Assembly: GCA_002297415.1 (NCBI GenBank)
Contig: DBKZ01000029.1
Span: forward strand, 1-7,396
Length of the DNA stretch: 7,396 nucleotides
Direction: 5' to 3'
DNA from: Ruminococcaceae bacterium UBA737
GTDB lineage: Bacteria; Bacillota; Clostridia; Oscillospirales; Acutalibacteraceae
Shown here: positions 1 through 5,838 of the stretch, piece after piece
How positions within the stretch are numbered: position 1 is the first letter of the stretch
How the letters are laid out: each line of letters starts with the position of its first letter
Notes under the pieces: model-generated
Seen by the model: only the letters and a program-made list of their open reading frames with translations
The model's database searches: none
What the model was told of the DNA's origin: nothing
Translations under genes and position numbers: made by a program

Positions 1-86
1 CACTTGCTTGACAATCTGCCCCGTCACCGTAAGGAAACTGTGGGGTATTGTTCTGGTATCTAACATCTATCTTCTGATATCCAGCG
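1..86. other. Left-edge flank downstream of spoVT, no supported gene
   Basis: This is the sequence beyond the spoVT stop. A minus-strand frame starting with ATG at 66-64 stays open for 22 codons to the window edge (MLDTRTIPHS...), but I see no convincing ribosome site in front of it. A second minus-strand frame is also open here. Neither reads as a family I recognise. No hairpin with a T-run was found, so the terminator of spoVT, if there is one, lies outside the window. Confidence 0.3.
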
Positions 87-611
87 TCATGTCTTACTGC
101 CCAAAAACTGGGAAGCTACCGCTACCAGCCTTTCATCGGCTAAGGTCAGTTCTTTTTCGCCTTTGCCCGATAAAAGAACGATTGCTCCGGTTATATCACC
201 TGCTGAAATTACAGGTGAAACAAGCATAATGTTGTCGTTCAAAAATTCAAGCGCCTTTGTTTCGCCGTCGGGCTTATACAGCTTTCTCTGCTCCATTATG
301 CTTTCAAGCTCAGGCGTAATTCTTTTGTTTTCAGTAAGCAGCTTCGAAATTCCGGCAACTGCAACCGCATGGTCCCTGTCGCAGATTATAAGCGGAATTT
401 TGATTTCGTCAAACAAGGTCCTTGCAAGCTCTTCGGCTCCGTCGGAAAGCTCGCCCATAGGCGAATATTTTTTAAAAATTACCTCTCCGCTCATGTTTGT
501 ATAAATTTCTAAGGGGTCGCCCTCGCGAAGTCTCATAGTTCTGCGGATTTCCTTTGGTATGACGACCCGTCCGAGGTCGTCTATCCGTCTTACAATTCCG
601 GTTGCTTTCAT
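87..611 (-). CDS. spoVT: Stage V sporulation protein T (SpoVT), AbrB-type transcriptional regulator
   Basis: SpoVT is a DNA-binding regulator of forespore gene expression that acts late in sporulation in Bacillus and Clostridia. The product is 174 residues, close to the usual 178. Residues 1-50 form an AbrB/MazE-like swapped-hairpin DNA-binding domain with the hallmark start MKATGIVRRIDDLGRVVIPK and the following EGDPLEIY segment. Residues from about 52 onward form the GAF-like ligand or dimer domain, including IPLIICDRDHAVAVAG and SPVISAGDITGAIVLLS. I chose the ATG at 611-609 because AAAGGGAGA at 626-618 is a good ribosome site; the upstream in-frame ATG at 635 would translate that site and add residues absent from the family. 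The tail ends FLGSKT, slightly different from the FLGKQM-type end I expect. The gene is 79 nt downstream of the co-directional lipoprotein gene and has its own candidate promoter. Confidence 0.93.
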   Translation of the reverse strand: MKATGIVRRIDDLGRVVIPKEIRRTMRLREGDPLEIYTNMSGEVIFKKYSPMGELSDGAEELARTLFDEIKIPLIICDRDHAVAVAGISKLLTENKRITPELESIMEQRKLYKPDGETKALEFLNDNIMLVSPVISAGDITGAIVLLSGKGEKELTLADERLVAVASQFLGSKT

Positions 612-631
612 ATATAATCTCCCTTTCAGGT

Positions 632-648
632 GCAAAATAGCGCAAAAT
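632..648. repeat. Direct repeat GCAAAAT, 10-bp period, in the spoVT leader
   Basis: GCAAAAT occurs at 632-638 and again at 642-648, one helical turn apart, between the candidate promoter and the ribosome site of spoVT. SpoVT is known to repress its own gene in Bacillus subtilis, so this could be an operator. That role is inference; only the repeat is seen. Confidence 0.4.
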
Positions 649-659
649 CTGTACTTTTG

Positions 660-688
660 TATTATTTACTTGAAAAGGAAAATTATTC
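660..688 (-). promoter_or_regulatory. Candidate sigma-G/F-type promoter of spoVT
   Basis: Read on the minus strand, GAATA at 688-684 fits the forespore -35 pattern GHATR, and AATAATA at 666-660 fits the -10 pattern CATWHTA except for its first base, with a 17-bp spacer. The expected transcript start is about 40 nt before the ATG. spoVT is a sigma-G gene in Bacillus subtilis, which supports the reading, but the motifs are short and AT-rich, so a chance match is possible. Confidence 0.4.
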
Positions 689-690
689 TT

Positions 691-1656
691 TTATGATGCT
701 ATTTCAAGAAGTTTTTTTGAAACGCGTGATTGAACTTCTAAATAATATTTTAACTCGGCGGAGTTTAAATTCTTGCTTTCCCAGTCTTTAAAATCTTTAC
801 TTACTTCGGAATATTTTGCTAAGTATTCAGTATAGTCTTTTAAAATTGATAGATCGGTCCCATCTGATTTTTTATATTTATTCATAATTTCAACATATTC
901 GTTAAAAAAGGTTTCATAACTGTCCATTGCTTTTTTAAATTCCTCACTTATTTTATCATCGCTTTTAATCTCTGATTTGGAATCGTTGTTTACAGTATTT
1001 TTTCCTGATTCTATTAAAACATCAATGCGATTGCAACCTAAATAAGTTATATTTACTTTGAATCCATCTGCATTTTTAGCACTGTATGAAGTTTCGTTTT
1101 TAAAGTAGTCAATAGTAAATCCTTTTTCTTTGCATAAAGCAATATAAGAATTCATATCATCAAGTGAAGTATTTCCGACTGTAATTCTAAAGCTCTTGCT
1201 TGAATCTGAAGTTATTTTTGCAAACTTCGAAGTTGTTGCAGGAAGGTTTGAGCCTATTCCGTTAGTCGGCCATTCAATTTCGCTAAGTTCATCCGGAGCC
1301 TTTAAAAAAATATTAAGCTCTTTGCCATTATAAAATGATAATGACAGTTCGTAAGCTTCTTTGTTAAAAGCCTTAAATCGGTCTCCGTCCTCATCAACCT
1401 CAACTGAATAACCTTTTTTAATGCAAGCATTTTTATAATCTTTACAGAATTCTAAATCCACCTTTTTTATACTGCCTGAAAATACATTGTTCAAATTTGA
1501 ACCAATGTTCAGCTTACCTTTTTCCGGAACTGGAAGAAGGTCTCCAAGAATAATTGCAGACCAATCTTTTTGAATTGATGAATTGCATGCTGTCAAATTA
1601 GCCGTTAAGATAAAAAGAGTCACAAAACATAAAAGAGCACTGATGATTTTTTTCAT
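691..1656 (-). CDS. Putative lipoprotein with duplicated module and DUF6591-like C-terminal domain
   Basis: This is a 321-residue predicted membrane-anchored lipoprotein of unknown function. A lysine start and hydrophobic core (residues 1-23) lead to the lipobox LTAC, giving lipidated Cys24. Two similar 45-residue blocks follow: Y74-L118 and Y171-I215, each with the pattern Y..xC..KG[YF], then [YF].A.N...[YF], then a strand and a second strand. A charged linker leads to a helical C-terminal domain (238-321) with EEFKKAMDSYETFF and NSAELKYYLEVQSRV, which I associate from memory with DUF6591. The start is the ATG at 1656, with GAGGTG seven nt upstream; an in-frame TTG at 1671 overlaps that ribosome site and is rejected. 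A strong promoter lies upstream, divergent from the ribbon-helix-helix gene. The gene is more AT-rich than the transporter genes, which suggests a different origin (inference). Confidence 0.82.
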   Translation of the reverse strand: MKKIISALLCFVTLFILTANLTACNSSIQKDWSAIILGDLLPVPEKGKLNIGSNLNNVFSGSIKKVDLEFCKDYKNACIKKGYSVEVDEDGDRFKAFNKEAYELSLSFYNGKELNIFLKAPDELSEIEWPTNGIGSNLPATTSKFAKITSDSSKSFRITVGNTSLDDMNSYIALCKEKGFTIDYFKNETSYSAKNADGFKVNITYLGCNRIDVLIESGKNTVNNDSKSEIKSDDKISEEFKKAMDSYETFFNEYVEIMNKYKKSDGTDLSILKDYTEYLAKYSEVSKDFKDWESKNLNSAELKYYLEVQSRVSKKLLEIAS

Positions 1657-1681
1657 TTTTTTACACCTCAAAATATCATAT

Positions 1682-1696
1682 TGTATTACTAATACA
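1682..1696. promoter_or_regulatory. Palindrome TGTATTACTAATACA, candidate operator
   Basis: This is a perfect 7-bp inverted repeat around one central base. It covers the expected transcript start of the lipoprotein promoter. The left half-site returns as TGTATTAC at 1740-1747, directly in front of the ribosome site of the divergent regulator gene. Ribbon-helix-helix repressors commonly bind short inverted or repeated sites over their own and neighbouring promoters, so the neighbouring small regulator is the natural candidate binder (inference). Confidence 0.5.
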
Positions 1697-1702
1697 TATC
1701 AA

Positions 1703-1731
1703 ATTGTAGCATATTAAATCTTTGTTGTCAA
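1703..1731 (-). promoter_or_regulatory. Sigma-A type promoter of the lipoprotein gene
   Basis: On the minus strand, TTGACA at 1731-1726 matches the -35 consensus exactly, and TACAAT at 1708-1703 differs from TATAAT by one base; the spacer is 17 bp. The expected start is near 1696, giving a leader of about 40 nt with the palindrome at its 5' end. Confidence 0.8.
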
Positions 1732-1739
1732 CAATAAAA

Positions 1740-1747
1740 TGTATTAC
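1740..1747 (+). promoter_or_regulatory. Second TGTATTAC half-site before the regulator gene
   Basis: TGTATTAC repeats the left arm (plus the centre base) of the palindrome at 1682-1696 and abuts the GAGGTG ribosome site at 1748-1753. A weak -10 like element, TAAAAT at 1735-1740, overlaps its first base; no good -35 was found for it. Binding here could give autoregulation of the small regulator (inference). Confidence 0.35.
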
Positions 1748-1760
1748 GAGGTGACATTGA

Positions 1761-1943
1761 ATGAATGATAAAGTTTTAAAAATAAAAAAACGTGGAGAAG
1801 ACGGCAACAAAATAATATCGGTTAGAATCCGTGATGACATTCTTAATGATTTAGATATAATTGCAAAAGAAAGTAATTATTCAAGAAATGAATTGATAAA
1901 TATTATTCTTAAATATGGGATAGAAAACTTAGAGATTATTTAG
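1761..1943 (+). CDS. Small ribbon-helix-helix (CopG/Arc-like) DNA-binding protein
   Basis: This is a 60-residue predicted transcriptional regulator. After a basic tail (residues 1-17, rich in Lys and Arg), residues 18-24 (IISVRIR) form the DNA-contacting beta strand, with alternating S20, R22 and R24 exposed. Helix A spans about 26-37 (DILNDLDIIAKE), and the turn plus helix B spans about 39-57, beginning NYSRNELI. This is the standard fold of a dimeric RHH repressor, and the whole protein is the usual size for the short RHH proteins common in mobile elements of Clostridia. GAGGTG at 1748-1753 lies seven nt before the ATG. It is divergent from the lipoprotein gene across a 104-nt gap with a palindrome and half-site, so it may repress that gene and itself. 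No toxin gene follows, so an antitoxin role is not supported. Confidence 0.85.
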   Translation: MNDKVLKIKKRGEDGNKIISVRIRDDILNDLDIIAKESNYSRNELINIILKYGIENLEII

Positions 1944-2023
1944 ATATAGTAAAACAATTGAAAAAATGTTTTTTCTAAAGACTTTCGATAAAAAACTGAT
2001 TTTTAAGTTTTATTGAATTTGTC

Positions 2024-2158
2024 TTATCTGGATGCTGCTCTTTCAAGCTGTTTTTTCTGCTTTTTAGAAAGATAGTTCTTGATTATTGTTACATCGAATT
2101 TTGGAATTCTTCTGCCCTGTAATATCTTTCTAAACGGTCAAATCCATGTTTTTTGCAT
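2024..2158 (-). pseudogene. Decayed fragment resembling the C-terminal part of RhuM-family proteins
   Basis: On the minus strand a frame starts MQKTWI (2158-2141), hits TGA at 2140-2138, then reads 37 more codons (2137-2027) to TAA at 2026-2024. The second part contains IPKFDVTIIKNYLSKKQKKQ followed by LERAAS. The pattern D.(T/A)IAKNYL(S/T)..E....L.R..S is one I recall from near the end of RhuM (virulence/Fic-associated) proteins, which normally exceed 300 residues. Here only this scrap remains, with an internal stop and no ribosome site, so it is read as a remnant. The family call rests on memory of the motif; it could also be chance coding-like sequence. Confidence 0.4.
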
Positions 2159-2166
2159 ACCATCTG

Positions 2167-2204
2167 ATGCAGTTACCGAGAATTTCTCGGCAACTGCATT
2201 TTTT
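2167..2204 (+). terminator. Strong hairpin with T-run, plus-strand terminator (perhaps bidirectional stem)
   Basis: Positions 2167-2199 are a 33-base imperfect palindrome: arm ATGCAGTTACCGAGAA, one central base, arm TTCTCGGCAACTGCAT. The only mismatch is A:C on the plus strand, which becomes a G:U pair on the minus strand. Six Ts follow at 2199-2204, as in an intrinsic terminator for plus-strand transcripts such as the small regulator. On the minus strand it lies about 40 nt after the AraC stop and forms the better stem, but no T-run follows, so termination there is less certain. Confidence 0.7.
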
Positions 2205-2240
2205 AAATTCTGAGAAAAAACAATTCTTAGTACAAATAAG

Positions 2241-3023
2241 CTATATCTCCAGCCTCGCCTTTTTGTTCTGCAGTCTGAACTGATACGGCGTTACTCCCGT
2301 TTCCTTTAAAAAATTGCGGTGGAAGGTCGAGGGGTCGTCAAATCCGCATTCGAATATTATTTTTGTAAGAGGCATTTCAGATGTCATAAGCAGGGATTTT
2401 GCTTTGTTTACCCTCAGGTTTATCATATACTGGTGGGGTGTAATATTCATAGAGCTTTTGAATTTCTTTATAAGATAATCCTTGGAATATCCTAATTCCT
2501 CGGCAAGATCGTTTATATGGTATTTTTTTGATGTGCCGTTCTGCATAAGACGGCACATTTTTTCTATCAGCGGATCGGACGAGACATTTTTTGAGCCCAA
2601 GGAATTAAGCAGCTTCATAAATGAAAGGCTTTTTTGAAAAAAATTACTGTTCGGATTGGTTTCTACCTGATTAAGGTCAAAAATAAGGGGCAGAAGAGTC
2701 TCTTTTGAAAATGTACCTCTTATAGGAAGCCCCTTTTCATTATCGGTTACAGGCGCGGTGAAATGAACGAAATAATAGTATGGCAAAAGACTCGGCTTTG
2801 GTCCTGTCTGGTGTCCGCCGGACTTCTGAATATAGTATTCGTTTGGACTAAGCGAGATTTCCGTTCCGTTTTCCCCGAAAATCAGCGTTCCCTCAAGCAT
2901 AAGTATAAGAACATTTTCGGTTGAAATTCGCTCTATGTGCTTTTCGCCCTTGATAAATCTGCGAAAGCAGGAAAATTCGTATTTCGGCAATACGCTTAAA
3001 TCAAGGAATTCGGCATTTTCCAT
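2241..3023 (-). CDS. AraC-family transcriptional regulator of the adjacent sugar operon
   Basis: This 260-residue regulator has an N-terminal sensing region (about residues 10-110) of cupin/beta-barrel type with LILMLEGTLIFGENGTEISL, and a C-terminal AraC DNA-binding domain (168-250) with two helix-turn-helix units. The first is INDLAEELGYSKDYLIKKFK; the second is PLTKIIFECGFDDPSTFHRN, with the classic tail GVTPYQFR. Length and layout match one-component sugar regulators such as the AraC/XylS group. The ATG at 3023 has AAGGAG at 3036-3031, seven nt upstream. It is divergent from the surface-protein and transporter operon, and a phased direct repeat beside that operon's -35 box is its probable binding site. 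The inducer cannot be told from sequence; an oligosaccharide or a product of it is inferred from the neighbours. Confidence 0.93.
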   Translation of the reverse strand: MENAEFLDLSVLPKYEFSCFRRFIKGEKHIERISTENVLILMLEGTLIFGENGTEISLSPNEYYIQKSGGHQTGPKPSLLPYYYFVHFTAPVTDNEKGLPIRGTFSKETLLPLIFDLNQVETNPNSNFFQKSLSFMKLLNSLGSKNVSSDPLIEKMCRLMQNGTSKKYHINDLAEELGYSKDYLIKKFKSSMNITPHQYMINLRVNKAKSLLMTSEMPLTKIIFECGFDDPSTFHRNFLKETGVTPYQFRLQNKKARLEI

Positions 3024-3053
3024 AATTTGTCTCCTTGTATATGAGATAAATAT

Positions 3054-3082
3054 AGAATACCATATATTGATTTATATTTCAA
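3054..3082 (-). promoter_or_regulatory. Sigma-A type promoter of the AraC-family regulator
   Basis: On the minus strand, TTGAAA at 3082-3077 and TATTCT at 3059-3054 are separated by 17 bp. The expected start is about 3047, giving a leader of roughly 25 nt that carries the AAGGAG ribosome site. Each hexamer is a moderate match, but spacing and placement are right. Confidence 0.65.
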
Positions 3083-3100
3083 CTCTTAGGGAAAATATCT

Positions 3101-3130
3101 CTTTTTGCAATATTTTCAGTCGCTTTTTGC
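3101..3130 (+). promoter_or_regulatory. Direct repeat CTTTTTGC, likely AraC-type activator site
   Basis: CTTTTTGC occurs at 3101-3108 and 3123-3130, 22 bp start to start, so both lie on about the same face of the helix. The second copy ends two bases before the operon's -35 box. AraC-family activators typically bind two direct half-sites about 21 bp apart, with the proximal one touching the -35 region. The regulator gene is divergent and next door. The repeat is seen; the binding is inferred. Confidence 0.55.
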
Positions 3131-3132
3131 TA

Positions 3133-3161
3133 TTGAGAATTGTATAAAAACAACATATAAT
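3133..3161 (+). promoter_or_regulatory. Sigma-A type promoter of the surface-protein and transporter operon
   Basis: TTGAGA at 3133-3138 and a perfect TATAAT at 3156-3161 are 17 bp apart. The expected start is about 3168, leaving a leader of about 130 nt before the ATG at 3297. No other promoter was seen in the short gaps between the operon genes. Confidence 0.8.
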
Positions 3162-3171
3162 AAAAATGGAT

Positions 3172-3228
3172 ATAAAATCTGTTGGATTTTATTTGAAAAT
3201 AGTTGATTGATTTTTGTAAAATCCGACA
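3172..3228 (+). repeat. Overlapping inverted repeats in the operon leader
   Basis: Three stems share arms. ATAAAATC (3172-3179) pairs with GATTTTAT (3185-3192) over a 5-nt loop. TGTTGGATTTTA (3180-3191) pairs with TAAAATCCGACA (3217-3228), 12 bp with one G:U. GATTTT (3209-3214) pairs with AAAATC (3218-3223) over a 3-nt loop. The first and third can form together; the second excludes both. No T-run follows, so this is not a simple attenuator. It may be an operator cluster or a structured leader. Confidence 0.5.
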
Positions 3229-3296
3229 AGAAATGTTTGTAACCGCCGATTTTTAAAATGGAATATTTTTGCAATTTTTGGAAGGGGCATTAAAAA

Positions 3297-4865
3297 ATGA
3301 AAAGAAAATCAATGGTAAAATGGCTCAGCTTCGCGTTGACCTTGTGCTTGGCGCTTGCGTCGGTAAACCTTATCGGAATTTCGGTAAGCGCCGCAGGCTT
3401 CAGCGGAAGCGGAAAGGGTACGGCTAAAAATCCTTACCTTGTAACCACCGCCGCTCAGCTTGACGAAATGAGAAACAATCTTTCGGCAACCTATAAGCTT
3501 GCGAATAATATCGATATGTCGCAAATAGCAAGCTTTACTCCGATAGGTAAATTCAGCGCTCCTTTTACGGGCACATTCACCTGCGACACCGCGTCTGACG
3601 GAACTCCTAAATACATAATTAAAAACCTCACGGTAAACCATCACCCCGCAGGCGCAACGCTTGCCGAAAAATACAGCGGTTATAAAAAGGATAAGTCGAT
3701 GGGCTGGGAAGCAGGCTTCTTCGGACAAACGAAGAATGCAACCCTTAAAAATATCGTTATTTTAAACGCCAATGTTACAAGCACCGTTGAGGGTAACTCT
3801 TCGATGAATTCGGACTGGTCTACAAACCCCGGTCAGTCCTTGGAGCAGTCGACCGGAATTCTTGTCGGAACCGCGCTTAATACAAAGATTACCGGATGCG
3901 GAAGCTCGGGTACGGTTAAATCTTCCTCAAACAATGTCGGCGGACTCGTAGGAACTCTTTCTGCCGAAAAAGGAAAAACAAGCTCACTTAAAAACAGCTA
4001 TTCCTATGCGAATGTAACCTCAACGGGTATCTGGAATTCCGGCGGCTTTTGCGGAGGCAACGAAACCTATTGGGACGCTTATACAGGAAAGGTTACAATT
4101 TCAAACTGTTTTTATAACGGAACATTTTCAGGAAGCTATACAAGCGCCGGAGCCTTCAGCGGACCGATGAGCAAAAACGGCTCAACAATCAAAAACTGTT
4201 GGTCGGCAGGAAAGGTTCTTACAAGCTCTTCGGGCTGTTTCTATGCAACCGATGTTTACGGCTCGGGAATTCCTAAAAACACCGAGGTCTGCGAAAACTG
4301 CTATACCTTATCGGTTATCGAGGGCAGAAATAAAGCGCAGACAAATAAAACCGTTACCAAAAACAACTGGATAACAGACGCTGTAGGCGGTTTAGAGATA
4401 GGCTTTGCCGCAGGCTCTCAAGCGGAAATAAGCGCGGCATTCGCAAATATTTCGGGATTCACCGTTGCCGCAGGAGGTTATCCTCAGCTTAAGGATGTTC
4501 ACCCGATAACAAATCCCGACAGCTATGCTCCGCTTGCTGCAAATGCGACGGATAATAAAGGGCAGACCGGAGCTGACAGCAAGGTCTCGGACGGCGATAA
4601 GACAGATACCGATACCGACGCTGACAATACCGTAACCGAAGATACGGATAAATCGGGCGGCAAGGATGAGATTTCCACCGTTATCGAAAATAAGGGTGCA
4701 AAGATAAGCACCGCCGAAAAGGTTTTATATGTTGTACTTTCGGTCATAATAGTTCTTCTCATTGCGGCTACAGTTTTTGTAATTGTAAAATGGAGCCTGC
4801 TTTTAAAGGGCGAAAAGCCGAAGAAAAATAACACGGATATTACAGACGCCGTTAAAACAGAATAG
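3297..4865 (+). CDS. Secreted, membrane-anchored beta-helix (GLUG-like) surface protein
   Basis: This 522-residue protein has a signal peptide (1 to about 33, ending VSAA), a long extracellular part, an acidic Asp/Thr/Ser-rich linker (419-453), one membrane span (476-497) and a short basic cytoplasmic tail. The N-terminal part has the pattern GSGKGTAKNPYLVTTAAQLD, then YKLANNIDMS, then FTPIG, typical of secreted GLUG/right-handed beta-helix proteins. A GLUG-type GGLVG lies at 215-219, with variants GILVG (187-191) and GGFCGG (249-254). A rung motif recurs at 230-240, 267-277, 297-307 and 331-340, for example TISNCFYNGTF and TIKNCWSAGKV. GGAAGGGG at 3280-3287 sets the start. It is the first gene of the operon, 16 nt before the permease gene, which suggests a role at the cell surface in glycan binding or handling (inference); no catalytic motif was recognised. 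Confidence 0.88.
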   Translation: MKRKSMVKWLSFALTLCLALASVNLIGISVSAAGFSGSGKGTAKNPYLVTTAAQLDEMRNNLSATYKLANNIDMSQIASFTPIGKFSAPFTGTFTCDTASDGTPKYIIKNLTVNHHPAGATLAEKYSGYKKDKSMGWEAGFFGQTKNATLKNIVILNANVTSTVEGNSSMNSDWSTNPGQSLEQSTGILVGTALNTKITGCGSSGTVKSSSNNVGGLVGTLSAEKGKTSSLKNSYSYANVTSTGIWNSGGFCGGNETYWDAYTGKVTISNCFYNGTFSGSYTSAGAFSGPMSKNGSTIKNCWSAGKVLTSSSGCFYATDVYGSGIPKNTEVCENCYTLSVIEGRNKAQTNKTVTKNNWITDAVGGLEIGFAAGSQAEISAAFANISGFTVAAGGYPQLKDVHPITNPDSYAPLAANATDNKGQTGADSKVSDGDKTDTDTDADNTVTEDTDKSGGKDEISTVIENKGAKISTAEKVLYVVLSVIIVLLIAATVFVIVKWSLLLKGEKPKKNNTDITDAVKTE

Positions 4866-4881
4866 AAAGGAAGAAAAATAA

Positions 4882-5823
4882 ATGTCAAGGCTTAAGACAA
4901 AAAGCAACAGGCTTAAATATAAAAATAATTTAGCCTATCTGTTGTTTATTCTTCCGGGGCTTGCCTCAATGATTCTGTTTCATTATATCCCCGTTTTCGG
5001 TATGGTGCTTGCCTTTAAGGAGTATAACTACCGCGACGGAATTTTCGGCAGCCCTTGGGTAGGGTTTAAAAACTTTAAAAACTTCTTCGATTCGGGCGAT
5101 ATGGTAAGAGTTATAAGAAATACCGTAGGCTACAATATCGCTTGGATGCTTCTTATAAATCTCGCGCTCGGTATGATAGTTGCGATTTTGCTTTACGATG
5201 TCAAATCAAAGCGCGCAAATAAGCTTTATCAGACTGCAATGCTTATTCCGAACTTCCTGTCATGGGTTGTTGTCGCTTATGTCGGATATGTAATCTTAAG
5301 CCCTACGAACGGCGTTCTTACTTTGGCGCTTAAGGGAATGGGCGTAGATGTAATAAATCTCTATTCTTCAAGAGAAGCGGCGAAATACTGGCCTTATATA
5401 CTGACCTTCTTTGCAATCTGGAAGGATGTCGGAATGGCGAGCCTTTATTACTATGCCGCCCTCCTGTCTATTGACACCTCGCTTTATGAAGCCGCCGCGC
5501 TTGACGGAGCGGGAAAGTTCAAGCAGATGATTTATGTATCTCTGCCCGAGCTTATGCCTATGGCAAGCATGGTTTTGATTCTTCGAATGGGTCAGGTTCT
5601 GTCGGGCGGAATGGATATCTTCTATCAGATGACCTTGGATTCGGGTGCGCTTTACAGCACAACCGAAACCTTGGCGGTCTATCTCTACCACGGACTTGCA
5701 GGTAAGTATACCGTCGGTGTAACAAGCGCCGTCGGAATTTTCCAGTCGGCAGTCGGACTTGTCCTTTTGATAGTCACGAATACGATTATCAAAAAGGTAA
5801 ATCCCGAGAATTCAGTTTATTAA
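4882..5823 (+). CDS. Carbohydrate ABC transporter permease, LplB/YteP type
   Basis: This is one of two membrane subunits of a CUT1-type oligosaccharide importer. Its 313 residues fit the family. After a basic start, the first span carries LAYLLFILPGLASMILFHYI and leads to PVFGMVLAFKEYNYRDGIFG, the signature opening of LplB-like permeases; about six spans follow. The cytoplasmic EAA loop that docks on the ATPase is at 203-222: EAAALDGAG then nine residues to LP (221-222). The ribosome site AAAGGAAG at 4866-4873 sits eight nt before the ATG, 16 nt after the surface-protein gene. The next gene begins 15 nt after this one ends, so all are co-transcribed. Substrate is not readable from sequence; relatives move polysaccharide-derived oligosaccharides. 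Confidence 0.94.
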   Translation: MSRLKTKSNRLKYKNNLAYLLFILPGLASMILFHYIPVFGMVLAFKEYNYRDGIFGSPWVGFKNFKNFFDSGDMVRVIRNTVGYNIAWMLLINLALGMIVAILLYDVKSKRANKLYQTAMLIPNFLSWVVVAYVGYVILSPTNGVLTLALKGMGVDVINLYSSREAAKYWPYILTFFAIWKDVGMASLYYYAALLSIDTSLYEAAALDGAGKFKQMIYVSLPELMPMASMVLILRMGQVLSGGMDIFYQMTLDSGALYSTTETLAVYLYHGLAGKYTVGVTSAVGIFQSAVGLVLLIVTNTIIKKVNPENSVY

Positions 5824-5838
5824 GAAAGGGGAATTTTA

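Noticed and set aside
1..66. Minus-strand partial gene entering from the left edge (MLDTRTIPHS...)
   Set aside because: Only 22 codons, no ribosome site, no recognised motif, and another frame is open over the same bases.
1960..2010. AT-only hairpins after the RHH gene (GAAAAAA/TTTTTTC and TAAAAA/TTTTTA)
   Set aside because: Stems are A:T only and short, so they would be unstable; the hairpin at 2167-2199 is a far better terminator.
1761..2158. Toxin-antitoxin pair involving the RHH protein
   Set aside because: No intact small toxin gene lies downstream or upstream; the only nearby coding trace is a broken fragment on the other strand.
3238..3251. CcpA cre-like site TGTAACCGCCGATT in the operon leader
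   Set aside because: The left half TGTAACCG fits the cre consensus but the right half has two mismatches at conserved positions; too weak to list as a feature.
4523..4888. Minus-strand open frame over the end of the surface protein
   Set aside because: It mirrors the acidic linker and membrane span of the real gene; its low-complexity Ser/Val content is a shadow of Asp/Thr codons.
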